Source: Microthrixaceae bacterium (GTDB lineage: Bacteria > Actinomycetota > Acidimicrobiia > Acidimicrobiales > Acidimicrobilacustridaceae). From it: a stretch of 5,900 nucleotides of DNA. Location of the stretch: assembly GCA_023264915.1 (NCBI GenBank), contig JAHFUU010000183.1, forward strand, positions 1-5,900, given 5' to 3'. Under the pieces are notes generated by a model, which had not been told where the DNA came from, did no database searches, and was given only the letters and a program-made list of their open reading frames with translations. A program made the translations under genes and the position numbers. The first letter of the stretch is position 1; every line of letters begins with the position of its first letter. Shown one piece after another: positions 1 through 5,325 of the stretch.

Positions 1-124
1 GAGATGCGCTGCTCCCTGTGATGCGCTGCTCCCTGAGATTCGCTGCTCCCTGAGATTCGCTGCTCCCTGTGATGCGCTGCTCCCTGTGATGCGCTGCTCC
101 CTGAGATGCGCTGCTCCCTGAGAT
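1..124. repeat. 17-bp tandem repeat array, seven full copies plus a partial
   Basis: Seven head-to-tail copies of GAGATGCGCTGCTCCCT (units begin at 1, 18, 35, 52, 69, 86 and 103) are followed by a 5-base partial copy (120-124), after which the sequence diverges. The last 11 bases of the unit (CGCTGCTCCCT) are identical in all copies. Variation is confined to unit position 2 (A or T) and position 6 (G or T): copies 2, 5 and 6 start GTGATG, copies 3 and 4 start GAGATT, and copies 1 and 7 start GAGATG. The array probably continues to the left of the window. Seventeen is not a multiple of three, so the array would change frame in every unit and is unlikely to be coding. There are no spacers, so it is not CRISPR. 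Its function is unknown; a minisatellite-like array or a cluster of protein-binding sites are both possible. Confidence 0.95.
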
Positions 125-190
125 CTTCGGTGTTGCCCGTCCAGAGGTCGACTCGCGGTTCACGTGTCTCTCACTGAAGCCTCGTCCTGA

Positions 191-211
191 GGTGAGGGAA
201 CTATCCTCACC
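191..211. promoter_or_regulatory. Inverted repeat at the operon start (possible operator or translation-control hairpin)
   Basis: GGTGAGG (191-197) and CCTCACC (205-211) are perfect complements separated by 7 bases, and the right arm ends 3 bases before the ATG at 215. The left arm belongs to GAGGTGA (189-195), an excellent match to the Shine-Dalgarno complement. It lies 19 bases from the ATG, too far for normal use, and would be paired in the hairpin. The right part contains TATCCT (203-208), which resembles an actinobacterial -10 box (TANNNT) and would place transcription start near 215, giving a leaderless mRNA. I see no good -35 box. The repeat could therefore be a repressor site over the -10 or an RNA hairpin hiding the ribosome-binding site. 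The repeat is certain; its role is inferred. Confidence 0.4.
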
Positions 212-214
212 ATC

Positions 215-763
215 ATGTCGCCACTCGCCGGGCCTGTGTTCGCCGTCGCGGGCGTCATGGGTGTGGCGGGAGTTCTCAAGCTCGCCCACCCGGCACAAAC
301 CGGCCGGGCGCTGGGCGCGGCGGCACTTCCCGGCACCGAGCTGACGGTCCGGTTCGTTGCGATCACCGAGATCATCGTGGCGACCTCGGTGATCGCCTTC
401 GGCAACGCTCTCACAGCCGCTCTGGTCTCCGCCCTCTACGCAGCGTTCGCGCTGTTCTCGATCCGGGTAATGCGCCGAACCGACAACACAGTTGGTTGTG
501 GTTGCTTCGGTGAGACGGCCGGCGTGGAGCCCATCGGTTGGGTCCACGTCGCGATGAACCTGGCCGCTGCATCACTCTGTGCCGCCGCAGTCGCGTGGCC
601 GACGGGAAGCCTCCTCGAAGTCGTGGGCGACCAACCGCTGGCCGGCTCGGTCTTCATGGTTCTCACCGCCCTGTGCGGGTGGCTCTGGTACCTGATCCTG
701 ACGATGCTGCCCGGCCTGCTGGGGCCTGACCGCTGGCCAGCGTCAACGGCCGCGCGGGCGTGA
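215..763 (+). CDS. MauE/DoxX-like integral membrane redox protein
   Basis: A 182-residue, strongly hydrophobic protein with about four membrane segments (near residues 5-24, 45-63, 66-86 and 104-123, with another hydrophobic stretch near 143-168). It carries features of the MauE (methylamine utilisation) branch of the DoxX-like superfamily: a K-L pair after the first segment (K22-L23) followed by H25-P26, a glutamate in the second segment (E52), and the CGCFG motif at 95-99, whose two cysteines sit at a membrane boundary. MauE-type proteins are thought to pass reducing equivalents or support disulfide formation for periplasmic partners, much as CcdA/DsbD-type proteins do. The gene overlaps the next, thioredoxin-like gene by GTGA, which supports a joint redox task. 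The ATG at 215 has no well-spaced ribosome-binding site, and the transcript may be leaderless. Family assignment is fairly safe; the substrate is unknown, and no methylamine dehydrogenase genes are seen. Confidence 0.85.
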   Translation: MSPLAGPVFAVAGVMGVAGVLKLAHPAQTGRALGAAALPGTELTVRFVAITEIIVATSVIAFGNALTAALVSALYAAFALFSIRVMRRTDNTVGCGCFGETAGVEPIGWVHVAMNLAAASLCAAAVAWPTGSLLEVVGDQPLAGSVFMVLTALCGWLWYLILTMLPGLLGPDRWPASTAARA

Positions 764-1389
764 CAGCTCTCGTGGCCACTGAGACCGCTGTCCTCGTGCT
801 GCTGGTCGTCGTCGTGACAGGCCTGGCGAGGAGCCACTCGGCTCTCTCACGGCGGTTGGCGGCGCTCGAGGGTGGCCGACCGGTTCGGGGCGACGAGGCC
901 ACGCTCTCCGGCACGGGCCTGGGCGGCGAGGCGTTCAGCGTCCAGCTCGCCGGCGCGAACCAGCCTTGGGTGCTCGCCTTCCTGTCCTCTGGATGCACGA
1001 CTTGCGCTGTCTTCTGGAGGGCGCTGGCAGACAACCGCGAGACGATCGGCAGGGCGCACGTTGTGATCGTGACCCGGGGCCCCGCGACAGAGCGCCGGTC
1101 CGAGATCGCACGGCTGGCACCTGCCGGCGTCGACGTGGTCATGACCGATGAAGCGTGGGGCCGCTTCCGGGTGCCCGGCTCGCCTTACTTCGTCGTGATC
1201 GACGGCCCGTCGGGCGATGTGCTGGCGGAGGGGACCGCCACCTCCTGGGATGAGGTGGCCTCGATGATCACGAGCACCGTCAGCGCCCAGGCGCCGGCGA
1301 GGCCTGAGAGCGCAACCGAGCGGGCCGCGCGCATCCATGCCGAGCTGACGGCTGCCGGCATCGAACCGCCCAGAAGGGACCCTCGATGA
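760..1389 (+). CDS. Membrane-anchored thioredoxin-fold protein (MauD/TlpA-like)
   Basis: A 209-residue protein. Residues 8-22 form a single N-terminal membrane anchor (a run of Val and Leu after T-E-T). A charged linker follows, then a thioredoxin-like domain from about 57 to 172. The active site is C79-T80-T81-C82 in the context FLSSGCTTCAVFW, and the conserved cis-proline is P142 in VPGSPYFVVID. The C-terminal 35 residues are charged and probably helical. This order (anchor, CxxC, cis-Pro) is that of MauD/TlpA/ResA-type thiol-disulfide proteins facing the outside of the membrane. The GTG start at 760 overlaps the upstream TGA stop (GTGA), with only a weak purine-poor leader, so translation is probably coupled to the MauE-like gene. 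The likely role is to accept electrons from, or donate them to, the CGCFG cysteines of that partner and to reduce or oxidise secreted proteins. The direction of the reaction and the target cannot be read from the sequence. Confidence 0.85.
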   Translation: MTALVATETAVLVLLVVVVTGLARSHSALSRRLAALEGGRPVRGDEATLSGTGLGGEAFSVQLAGANQPWVLAFLSSGCTTCAVFWRALADNRETIGRAHVVIVTRGPATERRSEIARLAPAGVDVVMTDEAWGRFRVPGSPYFVVIDGPSGDVLAEGTATSWDEVASMITSTVSAQAPARPESATERAARIHAELTAAGIEPPRRDPR

Positions 1390-2087
1390 CGCGGCGATCC
1401 ATCGCGTGCCCCGCGCCTGGGCACCTCGTCGCGGGGGCCGTGACGGTGCTACTCGCCACAGCCATCGCGGTCTCCTGCGGGCAGAAGGCGGCGCCTGACC
1501 TCGACCCCCCGAGCGCAAGCCAGGCTCCGAGGGGCGCGCCGGTCCTGCCCGCGGTGAACCCAGCTTCCACGACGACCGCGGCGGCAACCAGCACGACCCT
1601 CGATCCGGGCACGCTCCCCCAGACCACGGACAGGCCCGACGCCGCGGCGCCCGAGTTCCGCCACCGCATCGATGCCCTCTGGCAAGCGATCGTGGCAGAC
1701 GACCCCGACCGTGCCATCCCAGCGTTCTTCCCCCTGTCCGCCTACCAGCAGGTCAAGGATCTCAAGGACCCGACCTCGGACTGGCACAACCGCCTGGTCG
1801 GTGCGTTCAAGCGAGAGATCGCCGGCTACCACAAGCAGCTCAGCTCCCAGGTCGCCCAGCAGAAGCCGGGCGCTGCCCCTGCCGAGCCTCAGCTCGTGAC
1901 CGTGAACGTGCCAGCCGGGGGTGTGCAGTGGATCAAGGAGAAGGTCGAGTCCAACAAGATCGGGTACTTCAGGGTGCTCGACTCGAAGCTGTCCTACACC
2001 ATCAATGGCAAGCCGTTCTCGTTGAACATCAAGTCGCTCATCTCCTGGCGCGGCCAGTGGTACGTGGTCCATCTGGCCTCGATGTGA
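1386..2087 (+). CDS. Secreted lipoprotein of unknown function
   Basis: A 233-residue protein. It has a basic start (R3, R4), a hydrophobic stretch at about 14-29 and a lipobox A28-V29-S30-C31, so C31 should be lipidated and the protein anchored on the outer face of the membrane. Residues 35-88 are a Pro/Ser/Thr/Ala-rich linker typical of cell-wall-crossing spacers. The folded part begins near 90 (EFRHRIDALWQAI) and contains PAFFPLSAYQQVK (about 110-122), D-W-H-N-R-L and, at the end, SWRGQWYVVHL. This looks like a conserved actinobacterial domain, but I cannot name a characterised family. Apart from the lipidated C31 and C8 in the signal region there are no cysteines, so it is not itself a disulfide enzyme. 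The ATG overlaps the previous stop (ATGA), and GAAGGGA (1373-1379) provides a ribosome-binding site at 6 bases. Co-translation with the redox pair suggests a functional link. Confidence 0.85.
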   Translation: MTRRSIACPAPGHLVAGAVTVLLATAIAVSCGQKAAPDLDPPSASQAPRGAPVLPAVNPASTTTAAATSTTLDPGTLPQTTDRPDAAAPEFRHRIDALWQAIVADDPDRAIPAFFPLSAYQQVKDLKDPTSDWHNRLVGAFKREIAGYHKQLSSQVAQQKPGAAPAEPQLVTVNVPAGGVQWIKEKVESNKIGYFRVLDSKLSYTINGKPFSLNIKSLISWRGQWYVVHLASM

Positions 2088-2092
2088 CCCCC

Positions 2093-2107
2093 GGCAGCAG
2101 AGCTGCC
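2093..2107 (+). terminator. Short hairpin after the redox operon
   Basis: GGCAGC (2093-2098) pairs perfectly with GCTGCC (2102-2107) around an AGA loop. It begins 6 bases after the TGA of the lipoprotein gene. There is no T-run after it, so it is not a classical intrinsic terminator. High-GC actinobacteria do use U-tract-poor hairpins, so an end-of-operon role is plausible but unproven. Confidence 0.35.
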
Positions 2108-2328
2108 AACGCGTCCCAGCTCGGCAGAGGCGAGCTCGAAGGTGCCGGGTAGCACCAGGCGGGACGCCGAGGCGCGCCTTCGGGCCTGCCCGTGCGAACC
2201 GCGAGCGGGCCACCCATGGAACCAGGTGTTGGCACCCATCCCCGACAGGACGAGGATCGACCATCCCCACGCAGCCGACGCGACTCGCCGGGCGAAGCCC
2301 CGTTGGCGATAGCGTTCCGGTGACCACG

Positions 2329-2347
2329 GGAGTCGTCGTACGACTCC
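2329..2347. promoter_or_regulatory. 8-bp perfect inverted repeat upstream of the LLM oxidoreductase
   Basis: GGAGTCGT (2329-2336) and ACGACTCC (2340-2347) are perfect complements around a 3-base centre (CGT). The repeat ends 6 bases before the ribosome-binding site of the gene starting at 2364. This spacing and symmetry suit a dimeric regulator's operator or a 5'-leader hairpin. The symmetry is directly visible; the role is inferred. Confidence 0.4.
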
Positions 2348-2353
2348 AGACCC

Positions 2354-2361
2354 GGGGGTGA
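2354..2361 (+). promoter_or_regulatory. Ribosome-binding site deciding the LLM oxidoreductase start
   Basis: GGGGGTGA matches the consensus GGAGGTGA at seven of eight positions. The GGGGG core (2354-2358) ends 5 bases before the ATG at 2364. The longer reading would begin at the GTG at 2358, but that GTG is part of this site, so the ATG two codons later is the better start. Confidence 0.65.
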
Positions 2362-2363
2362 AC

Positions 2364-3341
2364 ATGACAAGGCTCGGCTACCAGATCCCGAACTTCACCT
2401 ATGAAGGTGTTGGCGCTTCTGACCTGTTCCCGACCATCGCCGCCCAAGCGGTGGCGGCTGACCGCTCGGGGTTCGACACGGTCATGGTCATGGACCACTT
2501 CTTCCAGCTTCCGATGCTGGGCCCGCCCGAGCACAACATGATCGAGTGCTACACCTTGCTCGCGGCGCTGGCGCAGCACACCCGCACTGCGCGCCTGGGG
2601 GCCCTGGTGACCGGCAACACCTACCGCAATCCCGCCGTGTTGGCCAAGACCGTCACAGCCCTAGACGTCGTGTCCGGCGGGCGGGCGCTGCTCGGGATCG
2701 GCGCCGGCTGGTTCCAGCTCGAGCACGATTCCTTCGGGATCGAGTTCGCAACCTTCACCGACCGGTTCAACAAGCTCGAGGAGGCGCTCCAGATCATCCT
2801 CCCGATGTTGCGCGATGAGACGCCCTCCTTCGAGGGAGCTCACTACAAGATCAAGCACGCGATCAACCACCCCGCACCGCTCTCGCGGATCCCGGTGCTG
2901 ATCGGAGGCAGCGGCGAGCGCAAGACGCTCCGGATGGTTGCCCAGTATGCCGACGAGTCCAACCTCATCGCCCGCCCCGACGAGGTACCCCGCAAGCTCG
3001 ATGCACTCGCCTCCCACTGCGAGCGGCTCGGCCGCGACCGATCCGACATCACGGTCTCGCTCAACATGGTGGCCTGCATCGCTGAAACAGCGGAGCAAGC
3101 TCTCGACGAGCTGAAGGCCTTCGGGCGCACGCTTGGCTTCGACTACGACGCAATGGATGAAGCGGGTCGCGACATGATCCTGTCCATGTTCGTCTGGGGG
3201 GGCCCTGATGAAGTGGGTGAGCGCCTCGAGGCCACTCTGGCCACGGGTATCGACGGCTTCACCCTGGCGTTGCCCGCGAACGGCGACAACCCCGAGCGCG
3301 TCGAGCTGCTCGGCCAGGTCGCCTCGCGCGTCGTCGCCTGA
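2364..3341 (+). CDS. LLM-class F420-dependent oxidoreductase, Rv1855c-like family
   Basis: A 325-residue luciferase-like (TIM-barrel) flavin/F420 enzyme, full length for the family. Visible features in order: the first strand G5-Y6-Q7-I8-P9-N10; GFDTVMVMDHF at 36-46 with the family's D44-H45; the T83-G84..T86-Y87-R88-N89-P90 strand lining the cofactor pocket; LDVVSGGR at 100-107, followed by LGIGAGWF at 110-117 and E120-H121; and the phosphate-binding-type loop IGGSGERKT at 180-188. The YRNP and GAGWF..EH pattern resembles the Rv1855c-type subgroup of F420-dependent LLM proteins. Such enzymes transfer hydride between reduced or oxidised F420 and small organic substrates in the cytoplasm; the substrate of this one cannot be predicted. 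ATG 2364 is preferred over GTG 2358 because of the ribosome-binding site. It appears monocistronic and converges on the permease gene. Confidence 0.9.
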   Translation: MTRLGYQIPNFTYEGVGASDLFPTIAAQAVAADRSGFDTVMVMDHFFQLPMLGPPEHNMIECYTLLAALAQHTRTARLGALVTGNTYRNPAVLAKTVTALDVVSGGRALLGIGAGWFQLEHDSFGIEFATFTDRFNKLEEALQIILPMLRDETPSFEGAHYKIKHAINHPAPLSRIPVLIGGSGERKTLRMVAQYADESNLIARPDEVPRKLDALASHCERLGRDRSDITVSLNMVACIAETAEQALDELKAFGRTLGFDYDAMDEAGRDMILSMFVWGGPDEVGERLEATLATGIDGFTLALPANGDNPERVELLGQVASRVVA

Positions 3342-3386
3342 CCGACTCGACCTGCGCGCGCACATCTGGCGAAGGATGGAGTCCCG

Positions 3387-3423
3387 CTCGGTTCCCCTGA
3401 GGGTGAGATACCTGAATCGCGAG
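3387..3423. terminator. Imperfect stem-loop between convergent genes
   Basis: CTCG (3387-3390) pairs with CGAG (3420-3423), and GTTC (3391-3394) with GAAT (3414-3417, including one G-T pair), leaving a 2-base bulge (3418-3419). It fills much of the 82-bp gap between the oxidoreductase stop and the permease stop, where a shared terminator is expected. There is no T-run and the stem is imperfect, so the call is weak. Confidence 0.25.
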
Positions 3424-4779
3424 TCAAGCTCGTGTCTTCGGGCTTGGCCGTGCAGTGAGGGTCAGCTTCCGGCCAGTGGCTTTGCGGTAGGAGGCCTCGA
3501 TGATGAGGCTGGCTGCTGCTGCGCCGGCCAGCGTGACTGACGCGGCCGGAGGCGCTGCGCTCACCATCTTGAAGCAGAGCGCGACGAGCATCGCCGCGCA
3601 GGACAGGATCGATGCGGCGACGACGCTGCGCCGGGCGCCGGTCTCGCCGATGATCCGCAGGTGTCCGACGCCGACCACGATGTAGACGACCAGGAACGCT
3701 GCGGATCCCATCATCGCTATCGGCCCGAGGTCAAAGGCCAGCAGGGCTGCGATGACGAGCCCCGCCGTGACCAGCAGGCCGACGCCGTTGTCGACCCAGA
3801 GGCGACGTTGGAACGGTTGGGGCAGCTCGCCGTCGAGCGCGACCTGATAGGCGACGTTCGCGGACCCGAACAAGGTTGCGTTGACCGCTGACGCTGTCGA
3901 CAGCAGTGCTGCGACCGCCACCATCTTGAACCCGAAGGCACCGAGGACCGGCCTGGCAGCTTGTGCAAGAGCGAAGTCCCGGGCCTGCACCATCTCAGCG
4001 GTGGACACGTTGCCGATCACGCCTACGGCGACGAGCAGGTAGATGGCTATGACTACACCGACAGCTGTGTAAAGAGCCGCTGGGAGCATCCGGCGCGGGT
4101 TGGCCATCGCACCGGCCGCGTTGCACACGAGCCCGAACCCTTCGTACCCGATGAAGAGGATGCCGGCGCCGAACAGGATGTCGGCGGGGTTGGCCCACCC
4201 GGAAGGCGCCAGCCTCGAGACGTCGAGGGTGAACATCGCCGCCACGATGAACACGACGAGGATCCCAACCTTGATACCAACGATGAGTGTCTCTGCCCGA
4301 CCCATGATGGCTGTACCCAAGAAGTTCAGAGCGCAGAACCCGGCGACGACACCGACAGCAAACGCCGACTCCGACCACGCGGGGGCGTCAGCCGGCAGGA
4401 ACGTGGCGGCATACCCACCGAAACCCTTCGCGTACAGGGCTATGGCTATGACGTACGCGAGGTACTGGAAGGTGTTCACGGACCCGGCAATCAGGCCGTC
4501 CCCGTAGCCGCGCACCAGGTACTCGACGGACCCGCCCACTGTCGGGTATCGGACACCGAGCTTCACATAGGAGTACGCGGCGAGCAGTGCCACGAAGCCA
4601 CCTACCGCGAACGAGATTGGCAGGGCCGTGCCGGAGACCTCTGTGACCACGCCGAGGATCGCGAAGATCCCAGCCCCGATCATCCCGCCGACCCCGATGC
4701 TCACCGCACCGAAGAACCCGATGCGTGACCGGGCGTCAGGTGGCGGAGGTCCAGGCGTTGGACCTGTCCGTGTCGCCAA
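3424..4779 (-). CDS. APC-superfamily amino acid permease
   Basis: With the TTG start at 4779 the protein has 451 residues and about twelve membrane segments, the size and layout of the amino acid-polyamine-organocation family. The first segment carries the signature G31-G32-M33-I34-G35-A36-G37-I38-F39, the broken helix that binds the substrate's amino and carboxyl groups. Segment 5 contains K170 (IVGIKVGILVVF), placed where proton-coupled relatives such as ApcT have a functional lysine; that equivalence is inferred. Segment 6 has FIGYEGFGLVCNA (209-221), then N227-P228-R229-R230 and L232-P233, the usual N-P-x-R-x-L-P turn. It probably imports amino acids or small amines by proton symport at the cytoplasmic membrane; the exact substrate is unknown. 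The longest frame starts at 4839 (TTG), but no good ribosome-binding site precedes that codon. GGAGG at 4788-4784 points to 4779. An ATG at 4824 is another, weaker option. Confidence 0.9.
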   Translation of the reverse strand: MATRTGPTPGPPPPDARSRIGFFGAVSIGVGGMIGAGIFAILGVVTEVSGTALPISFAVGGFVALLAAYSYVKLGVRYPTVGGSVEYLVRGYGDGLIAGSVNTFQYLAYVIAIALYAKGFGGYAATFLPADAPAWSESAFAVGVVAGFCALNFLGTAIMGRAETLIVGIKVGILVVFIVAAMFTLDVSRLAPSGWANPADILFGAGILFIGYEGFGLVCNAAGAMANPRRMLPAALYTAVGVVIAIYLLVAVGVIGNVSTAEMVQARDFALAQAARPVLGAFGFKMVAVAALLSTASAVNATLFGSANVAYQVALDGELPQPFQRRLWVDNGVGLLVTAGLVIAALLAFDLGPIAMMGSAAFLVVYIVVGVGHLRIIGETGARRSVVAASILSCAAMLVALCFKMVSAAPPAASVTLAGAAAASLIIEASYRKATGRKLTLTARPSPKTRA

Positions 4780-5066
4780 CGATCCTCCGTTCAGTTGCCC
4801 CTCCGACCATACCCGCCGCGCCATCGACGCCACGTCCAACGGCAGGTGCTCAGAAGCTCTCCGATTTCGCCGGGCTCGTGTTCTTCCCGCTGTTCGCCGT
4901 GTCGGTCGTGGAAGCAGCCCGCTGGTTGTGGCGACGGGACTCGTGGCGGGTCACGTGGAACGTTGTGACCCACGTGTCGGTCTTCGTTGGCGTCGTGCTC
5001 GTGGCGATCGAGACTTGGCAGAGAAGCAAGGCTCCGATCTCAACATCATCGGTACGGCCAGGATAA
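4725..5066 (+). CDS. Possible small two-TM membrane protein or gene remnant
   Basis: An open frame whose part from about 4851 to 5013 looks coding: third codon positions are mostly G or C, and the translation has two clean hydrophobic segments (FAGLVFFPLFAVSVVEAARW and VTHVSVFVGVVLVAIETW) separated by a Trp/Arg-rich loop (LWRRDSWRVTW). The part before 4851 is Pro/Thr-rich and partly opposite the permease start, so the ATG at 4725 is probably not the true start; GTG 4878 is an alternative but lacks a good ribosome-binding site. After about 5014 third positions lose their GC bias up to the TAA at 5064. I recognise no family. The lack of a credible start and the fading coding signal suggest a remnant of a larger membrane protein. 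A genuine small membrane protein is also possible. Confidence 0.3.
   Translation: MTGRQVAEVQALDLSVSPTILRSVAPPTIPAAPSTPRPTAGAQKLSDFAGLVFFPLFAVSVVEAARWLWRRDSWRVTWNVVTHVSVFVGVVLVAIETWQRSKAPISTSSVRPG
4784..4788 (-). promoter_or_regulatory. Ribosome-binding site deciding the permease start
   Basis: On the minus strand GGAGG (4788 down to 4784) is followed by a 4-base spacer and TTG (4779-4777). This perfect core is the only strong site near the candidate starts (TTG 4839, ATG 4824, TTG 4779). It lies inside the longest frame and therefore argues for a permease 20 residues shorter. Confidence 0.6.
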
Positions 5067-5106
5067 ACGCAGGCCCGATGACAAGGCACTGCTCAAGGCA
5101 GCGGTC

Positions 5107-5325
5107 GTGACCTCACGCACCCGGCTCACTCGCCAGGCTGCCTTCGTCAGCGTCGTGCAGTACCCAGAACGCATCGTGTTCTCGCCATGGCGGAGACACC
5201 CACCGGGCGGCTGCACAGGCCGCACCGACGATCCCGTCCTCGAAGAATCCGACGCCGACCCAGCCCGCCTCGGAGCCCAACTGCGAGACGCTCTCCGGAT
5301 CTCCGAGGGCCTTCCACGCGGCTGA
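5107..5325 (+). CDS. Short ORF resembling contact-dependent-inhibition immunity proteins
   Basis: From the GTG at 5107 (AAGG at 5095-5098, 8 bases upstream) this encodes 72 residues. The translation has the feel of a compact single-domain protein: TSRTRLTRQAAFVSVVQYP, then RIVFSPWRRHPPGG, an acidic TDDPVLEESDADP and a closing helix ARLGAQLRDALRISEG. The end, an acidic proline-containing strand followed by a 'LG..LR.AL' helix, recalls small bacterial proteins annotated as CDI-system immunity proteins. This is pattern memory, not an alignment. The same frame stays protein-like upstream (RRPDDKALLKAAVV from about 5068), which suggests that the original N-terminus lies further left, where no start codon with a ribosome-binding site is visible; the gene may be 5'-damaged. 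No toxin gene is seen next to it. The opposite strand also has an open frame here, so strand choice is uncertain. Confidence 0.4.
   Translation: MTSRTRLTRQAAFVSVVQYPERIVFSPWRRHPPGGCTGRTDDPVLEESDADPARLGAQLRDALRISEGLPRG

Larger units (their letters stand above)
2088..2363. other. Intergenic region before the oxidoreductase gene
   Basis: 276 bases with no convincing gene on either strand: the open frames here give Arg/Pro/Ser-rich translations with no domain. It holds a hairpin just after the lipoprotein stop (2093-2107), a 10-base palindrome AGGCGCGCCT (2170-2179), a TANNNT-like -10 candidate TAGCGT (2310-2315) without a recognisable -35, an 8-bp inverted repeat (2329-2347), and the ribosome-binding site of the next gene (2354-2361). 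The promoter of the oxidoreductase gene should lie here. Confidence 0.6.

Noticed and set aside
1..124. CRISPR array
   Set aside because: Units are contiguous 17-mers with no unique spacers, and no cas genes are present.
215..1389. Methylamine utilisation operon
   Set aside because: Only MauE- and MauD-like genes are present; no methylamine dehydrogenase subunit is visible, and such pairs occur in other contexts.
847..1587. Minus-strand open frame of 246 codons
   Set aside because: It is opposite the thioredoxin-like gene, is Arg/Pro/Ala-rich and has no domain; an antisense shadow.
2223..2414. Direct repeat AGGTGTTGGC at 2223-2232 and 2405-2414
   Set aside because: Ten bases, one copy inside the oxidoreductase coding region; probably chance.
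1449..2579. Long minus-strand open frame of 376 codons
   Set aside because: It lies opposite the lipoprotein and oxidoreductase genes, which have clear motifs; its Arg/His/Gly-rich translation is a mirror of high-GC coding sequence.
2661..3365. Minus-strand open frame of 234 codons
   Set aside because: Mirror of the LLM oxidoreductase gene, with an acidic and low-complexity translation and no recognisable motif.
3961..4728. Plus-strand open frame of 255 codons
   Set aside because: Its Asp/Glu/His/Arg-rich translation is the usual antisense image of membrane-spanning codons of the permease.
4806..4839. Permease promoter with TTGGAC (4839-4834) and TATGGT (4811-4806) on the minus strand
   Set aside because: The spacer would be 22 bases, too long for a standard promoter; the -10-like box alone is too common to report.
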